Shown here: in pieces, positions 31,150 to 38,857 of the stretch
Layout of the letters: the number at the start of each line of letters is the position of its first letter
How positions within the stretch are numbered: position 1 is the stretch's first letter
Source of the DNA: an uncultured bacterium
GTDB taxonomy: Bacteria; Cyanobacteriota; Vampirovibrionia; Gastranaerophilales; Gastranaerophilaceae
Assembly (NCBI GenBank): GCA_902777385.1
Contig: CACYTP010000001.1
Location: forward strand, 186,001 to 250,000
DNA: 64,000 bases
Reading direction: 5' to 3'
Notes under the pieces: model-generated
The model's database searches: none
What the model was told of the DNA's origin: nothing
What the model saw: the letters and a program-made list of their open reading frames with translations, nothing else
Made by a program: the position numbers and the translations under genes

Positions 31150-34119
31150 ATGAAATGTCCGGTATGTAAAAAGATTATACCAAATGATTCTTTGAGGTGT
31201 CCTCATTGCAAGACCAGAACAGGTTTGATTTGTAAACATTGTCATACGGTTAATACTATATTTGATGTAGCCTGTAAAAAATGCGGAGAGGAAATACTAA
31301 AGCTGTGTCCGGAATGTAATTGTGTTAATTTCCCTAATACTTCTGTTTGCAGAAAATGCGGTTATAAATTTGAATCCGGTGAAAAAATGCACAGAATTGC
31401 ACCGGATAAAGTTAGAACTCATGTTGTAAATCCTAAATCTTTGCTGCAATACGAGGCAGAAAGTCTTTTAGAGCAAGCTTTATTGTCAGAAGAAAAGAAA
31501 ATTATTTCCCTAAGTGGTATAAGAGGAGTTGGGAAAAGTTATGTATTATCCCGTGTAATAAATAATCTTCAGGGTAATCAGTATGTATGGTTATACGGGA
31601 AATGTACTCCTATTACCCAGATGACTTCAGGAGGTTTGTTACAGGATATTCTGTTTAACCTGTATGACTTGCCTAATTTTTGTATAAATAGTGTAAAATT
31701 TGTAAAAGATGCAACAAAATTATTCAGAAATAAATTTCCGTATTTGAATAATGAAGAAATAAGTGATTTTTTGAACTTTTTGTATCCGTCAAAATTTGGG
31801 GTGTTTGAGGATATTGCAGTAAGAAAAAATAAAACATTCAGCTTGCTGAACAAAATATTTGATAATATAGTTATGTATTCCAAGTTCGTACTTGTTGCGG
31901 ATAATTTTGATTCCGTAGATGCTATGTCTTATGAATTTTTGCATAATTATATTAAGAAGGATACTGTATTTAAGGATTTAAAACTTGTTTTGATATATTC
32001 CGGTACAAAACCGTCAAAAGGCTACTTTAACTTTAGCAGTAAAGGCTGTGAAGATATTTATTTTGATATGCGTATTGCTCCGTTAGACAGAAAAGGAATG
32101 CTTGAATTTATCAAAAATAAAGAAGAAAAAGACTCAAATTTCCCAAAACTGGAGGATACCGAAAGAGAAATAATATTTGCCCAAAGTAAAGGTAATTGTG
32201 CTTATATCGAGCAGGCATGCGGTTTGAAAAAGGATTCTGAATTATGTAATACTCCGTTTGAACTGCCTGAATCTTATGAGGATTTAGTTGCCAAAAGAAT
32301 TTGTCTGTTGAGTGCTATAAATAAGGACGCTTATGATTTTTTGACAGCAGCATCAATTTTGGGTGACAAAATAAACCTTAATCTTGTAAAACAAATTTTT
32401 GAATATGATGATGTTACTTTTGAAAATATTATTGAATTTTTAAAGAAACTGAACTTTATAAGACCGCTAAATGAAATTTTTTACCGATTTAAGGATTTGT
32501 TGTTCTGGGAAACTATGCTTAACATAGCAAAAAATGATGCACAATATGTTGAATTAAATGCAAAAGTCTGCAATGCGTTAGAGAATTTTACCCCGAATTC
32601 CAATGCAATATTTGGCAGGATAGCTCAGAATATCAAAAATCCTAAATTGGCTCTTGATATTTGGACAAGAGGAACAAGGCTTGCGGCATATATTGGTGAT
32701 ACAAGTTTGTATTCATATTCTCAAAAGCAGTGTTTGGCGTTAGTAAATGAGTTGGATGAAACTTCTACACTGAAAATCAGATATAATATTTCTGAACGTT
32801 TAGGCAAATTGTTGGCAGAATATAGTCCTGAGGAGGCTATGGAGTACTTACCTGATGCTATAGCTAATGCAAAGGCTTTGAATGATGTTCCAAGAGAAGT
32901 CGAACTTTTAGGATATATGTCTAGATGTTGTTATGATACGGGTAATTATTTTGGCAATGTAGAATGCGTTGATAATACTCTGGAATCTTTGAGTGATGAC
33001 AAAAAACTTGAGATGGTTCTTGTAAAATGCTCTAAATTAAAGGCTTTACTCGCAATAGGAAATTGCGGTCAAATGGTAAATCTTATAGATAATGAAATTT
33101 TACCCGTATTTGATGAAATTTTATCTCAACAGTATGCAAGAGAGGATATTCCTTTGGCATTTGTCGTAGAAAGTTGGCTGAAATCTCATCTAATGCTTGC
33201 AGAAGCCTTAATAATGCAGGGTAACGACAGAGCATTTGAAGTTTTAACGAAATTATTTGATATTCTTGAAAGAAATAATATTCAGGATGAAGATTTTTCG
33301 TACCAGTGTAAATTAGCGTTGGCACAGGCAAATACTATGAAGGGTAATTATTCTGTTTCTGACAAAATACTGGAAGAGCTGATGAATTTACATGAACATC
33401 AGAATATGAGTGATAATTCTGTTGTCAGATGGAATTATATAAATATCATTAACAATCTTATGCGTCACAAATATAAAGATATTCAGGATGATTTGTTCCA
33501 TACGGTTACTTATGCGACAAATTGCGGTGATAATTTCACCAAAAATATCATGAAATCTTTGCTTGGCAAAGTATTAAAGGATAATGATAAGACAAACAAA
33601 TCAATGGATATTTATAATGAACAGATTGCATATTTTTCAAAAGAAAAAATGGCAATCGGAGCATTGTTAACATGGTATTTAATCGCAGATGCTAAATTAT
33701 CAACAGATATATACGAGGCTTCTGATATAGCACAGAAGGCTCTTGATGTTGCCCAAAATCCGAAAATAGATAACTATTTCTTTGGAGTATTACTCAGAAT
33801 TGTTATGGCAAAGGCTTCTTTTGCAACTTCTGATTTAGGTACAGCAAAAATACATATAACTGATGCGATAAAGATTGCAAAACAGTATGGCATGAACGAC
33901 TTGTTGAGTCGCTTATATCTGTTGTACGGAAAGTATTTTCAAGAATTAGGATTTAAAAAATCTCCGGAACAAAAGAAATATCTTGAAGGTGCGAAGAAAA
34001 TGTATGAACTTGCGGAAAACCTGTTCAAGCAAACAAGGAACACACACGTTCATATTGAAATTGAAGAAGCAAAAAGTACGCTAAAATCTGTTGCCGCAAA
34101 TAATGGTATAAAAATTTAG
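31150..34119 (+). CDS. Triple zinc-ribbon STAND-type ATPase with helical repeats
   Basis: 989 residues. Three zinc ribbons open the protein, each CxxC-N10-CxxC (C3/C6/C17/C20, C28/C31/C42/C45, C53/C56/C67/C70). An AAA/STAND NTPase follows, with Walker A GIRGVGKS near residue 125 and Walker B VLVADNFD near 247. A winged-helix-like part sits around 380-460. The remaining 500 residues are helical TPR-like repeats. This resembles the ATPase cores of signal-sensing regulators (AfsR, MalT, adenylate-cyclase-linked types) but with no recognisable output domain other than the zinc ribbons. It is third in a run with the giant protein and sigma factor. Confidence 0.82.
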   Translation: MKCPVCKKIIPNDSLRCPHCKTRTGLICKHCHTVNTIFDVACKKCGEEILKLCPECNCVNFPNTSVCRKCGYKFESGEKMHRIAPDKVRTHVVNPKSLLQYEAESLLEQALLSEEKKIISLSGIRGVGKSYVLSRVINNLQGNQYVWLYGKCTPITQMTSGGLLQDILFNLYDLPNFCINSVKFVKDATKLFRNKFPYLNNEEISDFLNFLYPSKFGVFEDIAVRKNKTFSLLNKIFDNIVMYSKFVLVADNFDSVDAMSYEFLHNYIKKDTVFKDLKLVLIYSGTKPSKGYFNFSSKGCEDIYFDMRIAPLDRKGMLEFIKNKEEKDSNFPKLEDTEREIIFAQSKGNCAYIEQACGLKKDSELCNTPFELPESYEDLVAKRICLLSAINKDAYDFLTAASILGDKINLNLVKQIFEYDDVTFENIIEFLKKLNFIRPLNEIFYRFKDLLFWETMLNIAKNDAQYVELNAKVCNALENFTPNSNAIFGRIAQNIKNPKLALDIWTRGTRLAAYIGDTSLYSYSQKQCLALVNELDETSTLKIRYNISERLGKLLAEYSPEEAMEYLPDAIANAKALNDVPREVELLGYMSRCCYDTGNYFGNVECVDNTLESLSDDKKLEMVLVKCSKLKALLAIGNCGQMVNLIDNEILPVFDEILSQQYAREDIPLAFVVESWLKSHLMLAEALIMQGNDRAFEVLTKLFDILERNNIQDEDFSYQCKLALAQANTMKGNYSVSDKILEELMNLHEHQNMSDNSVVRWNYINIINNLMRHKYKDIQDDLFHTVTYATNCGDNFTKNIMKSLLGKVLKDNDKTNKSMDIYNEQIAYFSKEKMAIGALLTWYLIADAKLSTDIYEASDIAQKALDVAQNPKIDNYFFGVLLRIVMAKASFATSDLGTAKIHITDAIKIAKQYGMNDLLSRLYLLYGKYFQELGFKKSPEQKKYLEGAKKMYELAENLFKQTRNTHVHIEIEEAKSTLKSVAANNGIKI

Positions 34120-34164
34120 TTATATGTCGGTTGAAAAATAAAATTTCCGGAGTAGGATATAGGT

Positions 34165-34581
34165 ATGAGAAATTTTATTATAAGAATAGCAACAATAGGG
34201 TTATTATTAACAGGCACAGCTTATGCGTGGGGTTGGAATGATATAAAAAAAGCCTATGCGGAAAGTGAAGCCCCTAAACTTACAAAAGTTGCAGCACAGC
34301 ATATATTGGTAAGAACTGCGTCTGATGCTGTTTCTATTAAAAAAGAATTGGATAAAGGCGGGAATTTTGAATATTATGCTCAAAAGTATTCAATATGTCC
34401 GTCAGGTAAAAATGGCGGTTACTTAGGCTATTTTGAAAAAGGTCAGATGGTTCCTGAATTTGAGAAAAAAGCTTTTTCAATGGAGGTTGGTGAAATTTCA
34501 AACCCTATCAGAACTAATTTTGGCTGGCATATTATAAGAGTTGTTGACAAGGTTTATGAAGAAAAATACGGTCGTGACTAA
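34165..34581 (+). CDS. Exported parvulin-type peptidyl-prolyl isomerase
   Basis: 138 residues. A signal peptide (1-21, ending in TAYA) is followed by a rotamase domain: AAQHILVRT, FEYYAQKYSICPSGKNGGYLG, cited by its core SICPSGKNGG, then GQMVPEFEKKAF and IRTNFGWHIIRV. These are the parvulin signatures. There is no SurA- or PrsA-like chaperone domain, so it is a minimal secreted isomerase. It lies 45 bases after the ATPase gene and may share its transcript, which would add a periplasmic component to that cluster. Confidence 0.9.
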   Translation: MRNFIIRIATIGLLLTGTAYAWGWNDIKKAYAESEAPKLTKVAAQHILVRTASDAVSIKKELDKGGNFEYYAQKYSICPSGKNGGYLGYFEKGQMVPEFEKKAFSMEVGEISNPIRTNFGWHIIRVVDKVYEEKYGRD

Positions 34582-35102
34582 TTTTTTAAAAACGTTATGT
34601 ATTTATCACCGTATTTTTTTTGCTTGATAATTGTATAGTTCCCAAAATCAACTTCTGTAACGTGTTCTAATATGATTACTCCGTCAGAAATTTGTTTTGC
34701 TGCCTCAAGAGCTTCTTCATAGACTCCGGAATAGTATGGCGGATCAATGTATATTACATTAAATTTTCTGTCGAATTTTGTTGTAATTTTCAGGCTGTCG
34801 CCATGTATCAAATTTAGTTCAAAATCAGAATTCATATATTTTTTATAATTATTTCTGATTACCTGAATAATTTTTGGATGTTTTTCTATTGCGACAGCAG
34901 TGGCAAATCCTCTGCTTATTGCTTCTAATGCCATAATTCCCGAACCTGCGAACATATCAAGAAAACTGCTTCCATCAAATTCTATTATCCCCTGCAAAGT
35001 ATTAAAAACACTCATTCTGACTTTGGATAGTGTTGGTCTGGTAATTTTTTCATCAGGTGCTGTAATTTTTTGTCCTTTAAATTTTCCTGCGGTAATGTTC
35101 AT
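34578..35102 (-). CDS. rsmD: 16S rRNA m2G966 methyltransferase RsmD
   Basis: 174 residues from the ATG at 35102. ITAGKFKGQKI and TRPTLSKVRMSVFNTL are the family start. FLDMFAGSGIMALEAISRG is the SAM-binding motif I, and IDPPYYSG the catalytic DPPY motif. It methylates G966 of 16S rRNA. A longer frame to 35318 would run into the divergent fixC and is rejected. The stop overlaps the convergent parvulin gene by four bases. A weak -10 (TAAAAT, 35115-35110) sits seven bases before the ATG. Confidence 0.93.
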   Translation of the reverse strand: MNITAGKFKGQKITAPDEKITRPTLSKVRMSVFNTLQGIIEFDGSSFLDMFAGSGIMALEAISRGFATAVAIEKHPKIIQVIRNNYKKYMNSDFELNLIHGDSLKITTKFDRKFNVIYIDPPYYSGVYEEALEAAKQISDGVIILEHVTEVDFGNYTIIKQKKYGDKYITFLKN

Positions 35103-35157
35103 ATTACATATTTTACAATGAACAAAATATATAGTATAATTTAGAACGAGGAGTTTT

Positions 35158-36465
35158 ATGAACGATAAGGGAAATAAAACAGATGTAATAATTGTAGGCG
35201 GTGGTCCGGCAGGTATATCGGCAGCGATTACTGTTGCCCGTGCAGGATATGAAGCTATTGTGATTGAACGAGGGAGTTTTGCCGGAAGCAAGAATGTTTT
35301 TGGCGGTGCAATATACACGGAATCAGTAAAAGAGTTATTCCCTGAGTTTGAAAAATCAGCCCCTTTGGAAAGAAAAAATATTGAACATAAATTCGCAATT
35401 CTCGGAGAAAATGACAGTACGATTGTTTCTTACAGAAATACTCCGGAAACTCCGGTAAGTTACAGTGTCATCAGAGGTAAGTTTGACCGATGGATGGCGG
35501 AAGAGGCAAAAAAAGAAGGGGTAATAGTTGCTGAAGAAACTGTTGTAAGAGAACTTATACAGGAACAAGGAAAAGTTATCGGTGTAAAGACCGAGTTGGA
35601 AGACTATTATGCAGATATTGTAATCCTTGCGGACGGTGTAAATTCACTTCTTGCAAAACAAATTGGTCTGAGAAAAGATATTGAGCCAAAAGATGTAGCC
35701 GTGTCTGTAAAAGAAGTCATAAAAATTGATAAACAAAAAATTAATGACAGATTTTTAATTAATGATGATGAAGGCTGTATTTACACTTTATTCGGAGGTT
35801 CAATGCTCGGTAAACTCGGGTTGGGATTTGTTTATACAAACAAAGACAGCATAAGTATCGGGTTAGGAATTACTCTTGACGAATTGAGCAGCACGGGCAT
35901 TAAGCCATACGAGCTTTTAGAAGATATAAAAGGTCATCCGTCAATTGCACCGTTGATTAAGGACGGGGAAATTGTTGAATATTCGGCACATCTTATTCCG
36001 GAGGGCGGATATAAGAAGATGCCTAAATTATTCTCTGACGGTGTTATGGTTGTTGGTGATGCCGCTATGCTCGTAAATAATATGCACTGGGAAGGGACAA
36101 ACCTTGCATTAAAAAGCGGAATTTTAGCAGGTGAAACTGCAATTCTTGCATTAAAAGAAAAAGATTTTTCAAAAAAATCTTTGAAGCGTTATGATAAAAA
36201 ATTAAAACAATCATTCGTTATTAAGGATTTGTACACTTACAGAAATCTTATGGATGTAATGCACAACAAGAGAAAAATATTTATGGATATTTATTTTAAG
36301 AAAATAAATGCTTTCTTTGAGATGTTTACATCTGTGAACGGTATTCCGAAACGTAAATTATATTGGCAATTTATTTGTGATTTTATAAAATCCAGAGGAA
36401 TTTGCGGTTTGACCTCTGATGTTTGGGCAGTAGTAAAACTTGTGTGGAGTGTATTAATAAAATGA
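35158..36465 (+). CDS. fixC: FixC-like FAD oxidoreductase (ETF:quinone oxidoreductase family)
   Basis: 435 residues. An N-terminal FAD-binding Rossmann motif (VIIVGGGPAGISAAITVARAG, cited by GGGPAGISAA) continues to GGAIYTESVKELFPEF, as in FixC. VMVVGDAAMLVNNMHWEGTNLA is the second FAD motif, with the FixC-specific NNMHWEGTN. A membrane-peripheral helical region lies around 340-430. FixC works with the ferredoxin FixX and with FixAB to pass electrons to quinone. Here only fixX follows, overlapping the stop. TATAAT at 35135-35140 and a GAGGAG site precede the ATG. Confidence 0.93.
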   Translation: MNDKGNKTDVIIVGGGPAGISAAITVARAGYEAIVIERGSFAGSKNVFGGAIYTESVKELFPEFEKSAPLERKNIEHKFAILGENDSTIVSYRNTPETPVSYSVIRGKFDRWMAEEAKKEGVIVAEETVVRELIQEQGKVIGVKTELEDYYADIVILADGVNSLLAKQIGLRKDIEPKDVAVSVKEVIKIDKQKINDRFLINDDEGCIYTLFGGSMLGKLGLGFVYTNKDSISIGLGITLDELSSTGIKPYELLEDIKGHPSIAPLIKDGEIVEYSAHLIPEGGYKKMPKLFSDGVMVVGDAAMLVNNMHWEGTNLALKSGILAGETAILALKEKDFSKKSLKRYDKKLKQSFVIKDLYTYRNLMDVMHNKRKIFMDIYFKKINAFFEMFTSVNGIPKRKLYWQFICDFIKSRGICGLTSDVWAVVKLVWSVLIK

Positions 36466-36737
36466 ATTTAGACAAAAATTTGGCAACATTAAAATATACA
36501 CCTGATACAAAATCTCATCTTCAACCTTGTAGTGAAGATTGCAGGGTTTGTAAAAACAGACCTTGCATAAATGCTTGTCCGGCAGGGGTTTATGAGTGGC
36601 TTGAAGATAAACAAAAATTACTTGTAAAATACGAAAATTGCCTTGAATGCGGTGCTTGTAGAATAATTTGTGAAAAAAAATCACTTAAATGGGAATATCC
36701 AAAAGGTACAAAAGGCGTAGTATTTAAAAAAGGATAA
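36462..36737 (+). CDS. fixX: FixX-like ferredoxin
   Basis: 91 residues, the FixX size. The C-terminal cluster motif CLECGACRIIC (C-x2-C-x2-C-x3-C) supplies one [4Fe-4S] site. An upstream Cys group (CSEDCRVCKNRPCINACPAG) matches the FixX pattern. The protein ends with the family's KWEYPKGTKGV segment. The ATG overlaps the fixC stop (ATGA), so the two are translationally coupled and form an electron-transfer pair. A longer frame starting at 36423 lies inside fixC and is rejected. Confidence 0.92.
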   Translation: MNLDKNLATLKYTPDTKSHLQPCSEDCRVCKNRPCINACPAGVYEWLEDKQKLLVKYENCLECGACRIICEKKSLKWEYPKGTKGVVFKKG

Positions 36738-36770
36738 ATTTATTTTATAAAACTATAAAGGAGAATAGGT

Positions 36771-37136
36771 ATGAAAGAACAGTACACAAATCAACACAGA
36801 AGATGGTATGACAAAGATCCGGTATTATCACAGGCAATTTCTACACTTGAACACAGTGATGATGAAACCCAGATTAAAGTCGCATTAAATCTCATTAAAA
36901 TCATTATTGAACACAATATTGAAGATGAGCAGTTTGAGGCAGTAGAAGATATTATTAACGCAGTAGGTTCAGGCTTGGATGATAACAGAAAAGGTCGTTG
37001 GTACGATATTGATTCAACAGTCAGAACTGCTATGAATATGCTTCAAAATTGTCCTGAGGCAACTCAGAGAATTATTGCTAAAGAAATGGCAAAAATGGTT
37101 GTCGATAAAATCAATGATGATGGTGAAGAAGCTTAG
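36771..37136 (+). CDS. Small protein with two RWYD repeats, unknown function
   Basis: 121 residues with an internal duplication. RWYD at 11-14 and again at 76-79 each open a helical unit of about 40 residues (RWYDKDPVLSQAISTLEH and RWYDIDSTVRTAMNMLQN) with hydrophobic residues at matching places. All-helical and acidic, with no Cys or membrane helix. A strong AAGGAG site is present. No known family; it is probably a lineage-specific protein-protein interaction module. Confidence 0.75.
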   Translation: MKEQYTNQHRRWYDKDPVLSQAISTLEHSDDETQIKVALNLIKIIIEHNIEDEQFEAVEDIINAVGSGLDDNRKGRWYDIDSTVRTAMNMLQNCPEATQRIIAKEMAKMVVDKINDDGEEA

Positions 37137-37159
37137 TTTTCTTCAAAAAGAGTTTAAAA

Positions 37160-37200
37160 ATTCCCCTCTACTGTGCAAACATGTGAAGGGAATTTTTTAT
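37160..37200 (+). terminator. Probable terminator
   Basis: AAATTCCC near 37162-37169 pairs with GGGAATTT near 37188-37195 around a partly paired loop, followed by a T run. The same motif ATTCCCCTCTAC occurs again about 205 bases downstream in the palindromic element. Confidence 0.6.
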
Positions 37201-37263
37201 TACACCTATTGAAGAACTGTAAAAAATATGTTAAAATAATAAAAAAACAGGAGGATTGAAACT

Positions 37264-37302
37264 ATGAGTATATCTATATTTAAACGTAGGGGGGGGGGGT
37301 AA
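37264..37302 (+). other. Short leader frame broken at a G11 tract
   Basis: An excellent ribosome site (AGGAGG, 37249-37254) precedes ATG 37264. The frame reads 12 residues, MSISIFKRRGGG, then stops at TAA 37300 directly after 11 consecutive G. With 12 or 9 G the frame would instead run open to 37520, through the segment FSGEGSDLSDSVKS that is also found ahead of the second pseudopilin. It therefore looks like the true translation start of this locus in another phase. Confidence 0.55.
37289..37299 (+). repeat. Homopolymeric G11 tract
   Basis: Eleven consecutive G in otherwise AT-rich DNA, eight codons after a well-placed ATG. Such tracts are classic slipped-strand contingency sites. It could also reflect assembly or sequencing uncertainty in length. 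Confidence 0.9.
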
Positions 37303-37372
37303 AATCCTCTCGTAGTAATGGTTTGCAGAGTTTTGTGGCTGAGAAGTTCAGCTATTTTGGAATAGGAAATTT

Positions 37373-37442
37373 CCCCTCTACCGTCGGGAGAGGGCAGAAA
37401 ATCGACTTTAGCAAAGCGAAAGTCAGATTTTCGGGTGAGGGG
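37373..37442. repeat. Palindromic repeat element upstream of pseudopilin
   Basis: Outer arms CCCCTCTACC (37373-37382) and GGGTGAGGGG (37433-37442), and inner arms AAAATCGACTTT and AAAGTCAGATTTT, fold into one long imperfect hairpin. A nested CCTCTACC/GGGAGAGG also pairs. GC content is far above the surroundings, like a REP/BIME-type element. It lies inside an open frame. Confidence 0.65.
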
Positions 37443-37468
37443 TCAGACCTTTCAGATAGTGTTAAATC
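37428..37468 (+). repeat. 41-base segment shared with second pseudopilin (copy 1)
   Basis: Identical over 41 bases to 51996-52036. It starts TTTTCGGGTGAGGGG, the right end of the palindromic element, and ends GTGTTAAATC. Confidence 0.9.
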
Positions 37469-38253
37469 CGCACATAGCTCAGTCCCCAAAGCCTCGTCGT
37501 GTCGCCTTTACTCTCGCTGAAGTTTTAATCACCCTCGGTATTATCGGTGTTGTTGCGGCAATGACATTACCTGCTTTAATACAGAATTATCAGAAAGGTG
37601 TTGCATTAAATCGTTTAAAACAAACCTATGCACAAGTTCAAACAGCTATAGATACGGTTGCAGCCAGAGATTTTGACGGACTTCCTTTACATCAGTGGAG
37701 TTGCGATGGTCAAACAAAGTTTAGTGGCGTAAGATCTTGGGGAGAAAGATATGGTGACGCTTGTCTTTATCTTGCAATACAAGAGATTGCCGTAAAAATG
37801 TATCCTCAACCTGACAGTATAGAACATGCAATGTGCTATGAAGAAGGTAGAGAGTATAGACCTTATACCGGACTTGGAGGAGGTACTTCTGAATTTAGCG
37901 ATGGAAATAAACTTTCTACAGCAGGTATATCAGCATTACTTCCTAATGGTGCTTGTGTTCGCTGGCATTGGGCTGCACATGCATTTAATGCAAGAAGTAC
38001 TATAGTATTTGATATTGATGGACCTTATTCCGGATATAATCAGTATGGAAAGGATGTTTTTAAGTATTATTACTCCACACCTAATACAGGAATAGGCAGA
38101 GGTGCAAATGGCAGACTTCTTGAAGCACATAATCAAGGAGCACGGAGATCAGACTTAAAAAATTATTGCAAAAAAAATCAAGATTGGGCAAATTCATGCG
38201 AAGCTCTAATATTAAACGACGGCTGGCAGATGAAGTCCGATTATCCGTGGTAA
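37435..38253 (+). CDS. Type II/IV pseudopilin-like protein; start uncertain, possibly frameshifted
   Basis: 272 residues as an open frame from GTG 37435. RRVA-FTLAEVLITLGIIGVVAAM is the prepilin cleavage and helix motif (cited by AFTLAEVLITLG), followed by PALIQNYQ and a variable secreted domain of about 200 residues with paired Cys. A prepilin peptidase would cut before FTLAEV. No ATG precedes the motif; GTG 37435 or GTG 37459 would give leaders of about 24 or 16 residues, neither with a good ribosome site. The well-initiated frame from 37264 is out of phase, so expression may need slippage or may be lost. The relative at 52107 ends with the same NDGWQ-K-DYPW motif. Confidence 0.75.
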   Translation: MRGQTFQIVLNPHIAQSPKPRRVAFTLAEVLITLGIIGVVAAMTLPALIQNYQKGVALNRLKQTYAQVQTAIDTVAARDFDGLPLHQWSCDGQTKFSGVRSWGERYGDACLYLAIQEIAVKMYPQPDSIEHAMCYEEGREYRPYTGLGGGTSEFSDGNKLSTAGISALLPNGACVRWHWAAHAFNARSTIVFDIDGPYSGYNQYGKDVFKYYYSTPNTGIGRGANGRLLEAHNQGARRSDLKNYCKKNQDWANSCEALILNDGWQMKSDYPW

Positions 38254-38270
38254 TATTTTTATTATTATGG

Positions 38271-38308
38271 AAAGCAGTAAACTGTCTATGTTTACTGCTT
38301 TTGATTTT
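38271..38308 (+). terminator. Rho-independent terminator after pseudopilin 1
   Basis: AAAGCAGTAAAC (38271-38282) pairs perfectly with GTTTACTGCTTT (38290-38301), followed by a T-rich tail. Confidence 0.85.
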
Positions 38309-38313
38309 ATAAT

Positions 38314-38790
38314 TTATTTATTTGCATATTTTAAAAACAGTTGAACTTTTGTCTGCATGAGTTCTTCTGTTATTTTCCATTCACCATTTGGTTGTTTTGT
38401 GATAATCATATAGCTGTTAAGCTTGTAACGTTCGCCTGAGGGCTGGCGAAGTGCGGAAATTTTATATCCGTCTGAAACTTTTTCTGCTTTAATATTTGAG
38501 TAAGTGTTTTTATATCGTCTGAATCTTGCCGTCATTTGTCCCATACGGAGCTGCTTAATATATGTTTCGGTATCCGTTTCCACATCAACTAATTCTCCGT
38601 CAGGCTTGATAACCTGACGTATTATTTTGGCATTTGGTGAATACATATCAAGCAGGGATTTATCGTAATTATTTGCAGCGTTGACATAATTTCTGAAGAA
38701 TTTAAGTGCCTCTGCCGTGCTGTCAGCAAAAGCGGTGTTTCCGAATAATATGAGTACGGAAAATATAAAAAGACAAATATTTTTTATCAT
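38314..38790 (-). CDS. Exported NTF2-like domain protein
   Basis: 158 residues. A signal peptide (1-22, ending in AFA) is followed by a SnoaL/NTF2-like fold pattern: a helix ALKFFRNYVNAANNYDKSLL, then MYSPNAKIIRQVIKPDG and strands ending in EWKITEELMQTKV. The domain usually binds small ligands or serves as a protein-interaction cone; there are no catalytic residues I can name. It is predicted periplasmic. The ATG has an AGGTTATT context, and the gene is convergent with pseudopilin 1. Confidence 0.75.
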   Translation of the reverse strand: MIKNICLFIFSVLILFGNTAFADSTAEALKFFRNYVNAANNYDKSLLDMYSPNAKIIRQVIKPDGELVDVETDTETYIKQLRMGQMTARFRRYKNTYSNIKAEKVSDGYKISALRQPSGERYKLNSYMIITKQPNGEWKITEELMQTKVQLFLKYANK

Positions 38791-38857
38791 AAATAACCTC
38801 CCATAAGTTTATTGTTTATTATGAGAGGTCATTTTTCATTATACTAAAGTCGAATTA

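Noticed and set aside
35103-35318. Longer rsmD start
   Set aside because: It would extend 72 residues into the divergent fixC coding sequence, and the added residues do not resemble RsmD.
37323-37520. Open frame between the G tract and the pseudopilin as a separate gene
   Set aside because: It has only a TTG start without a ribosome site and ends inside the pilin motif. It is better read as the alternative phase of the frame starting at 37264.
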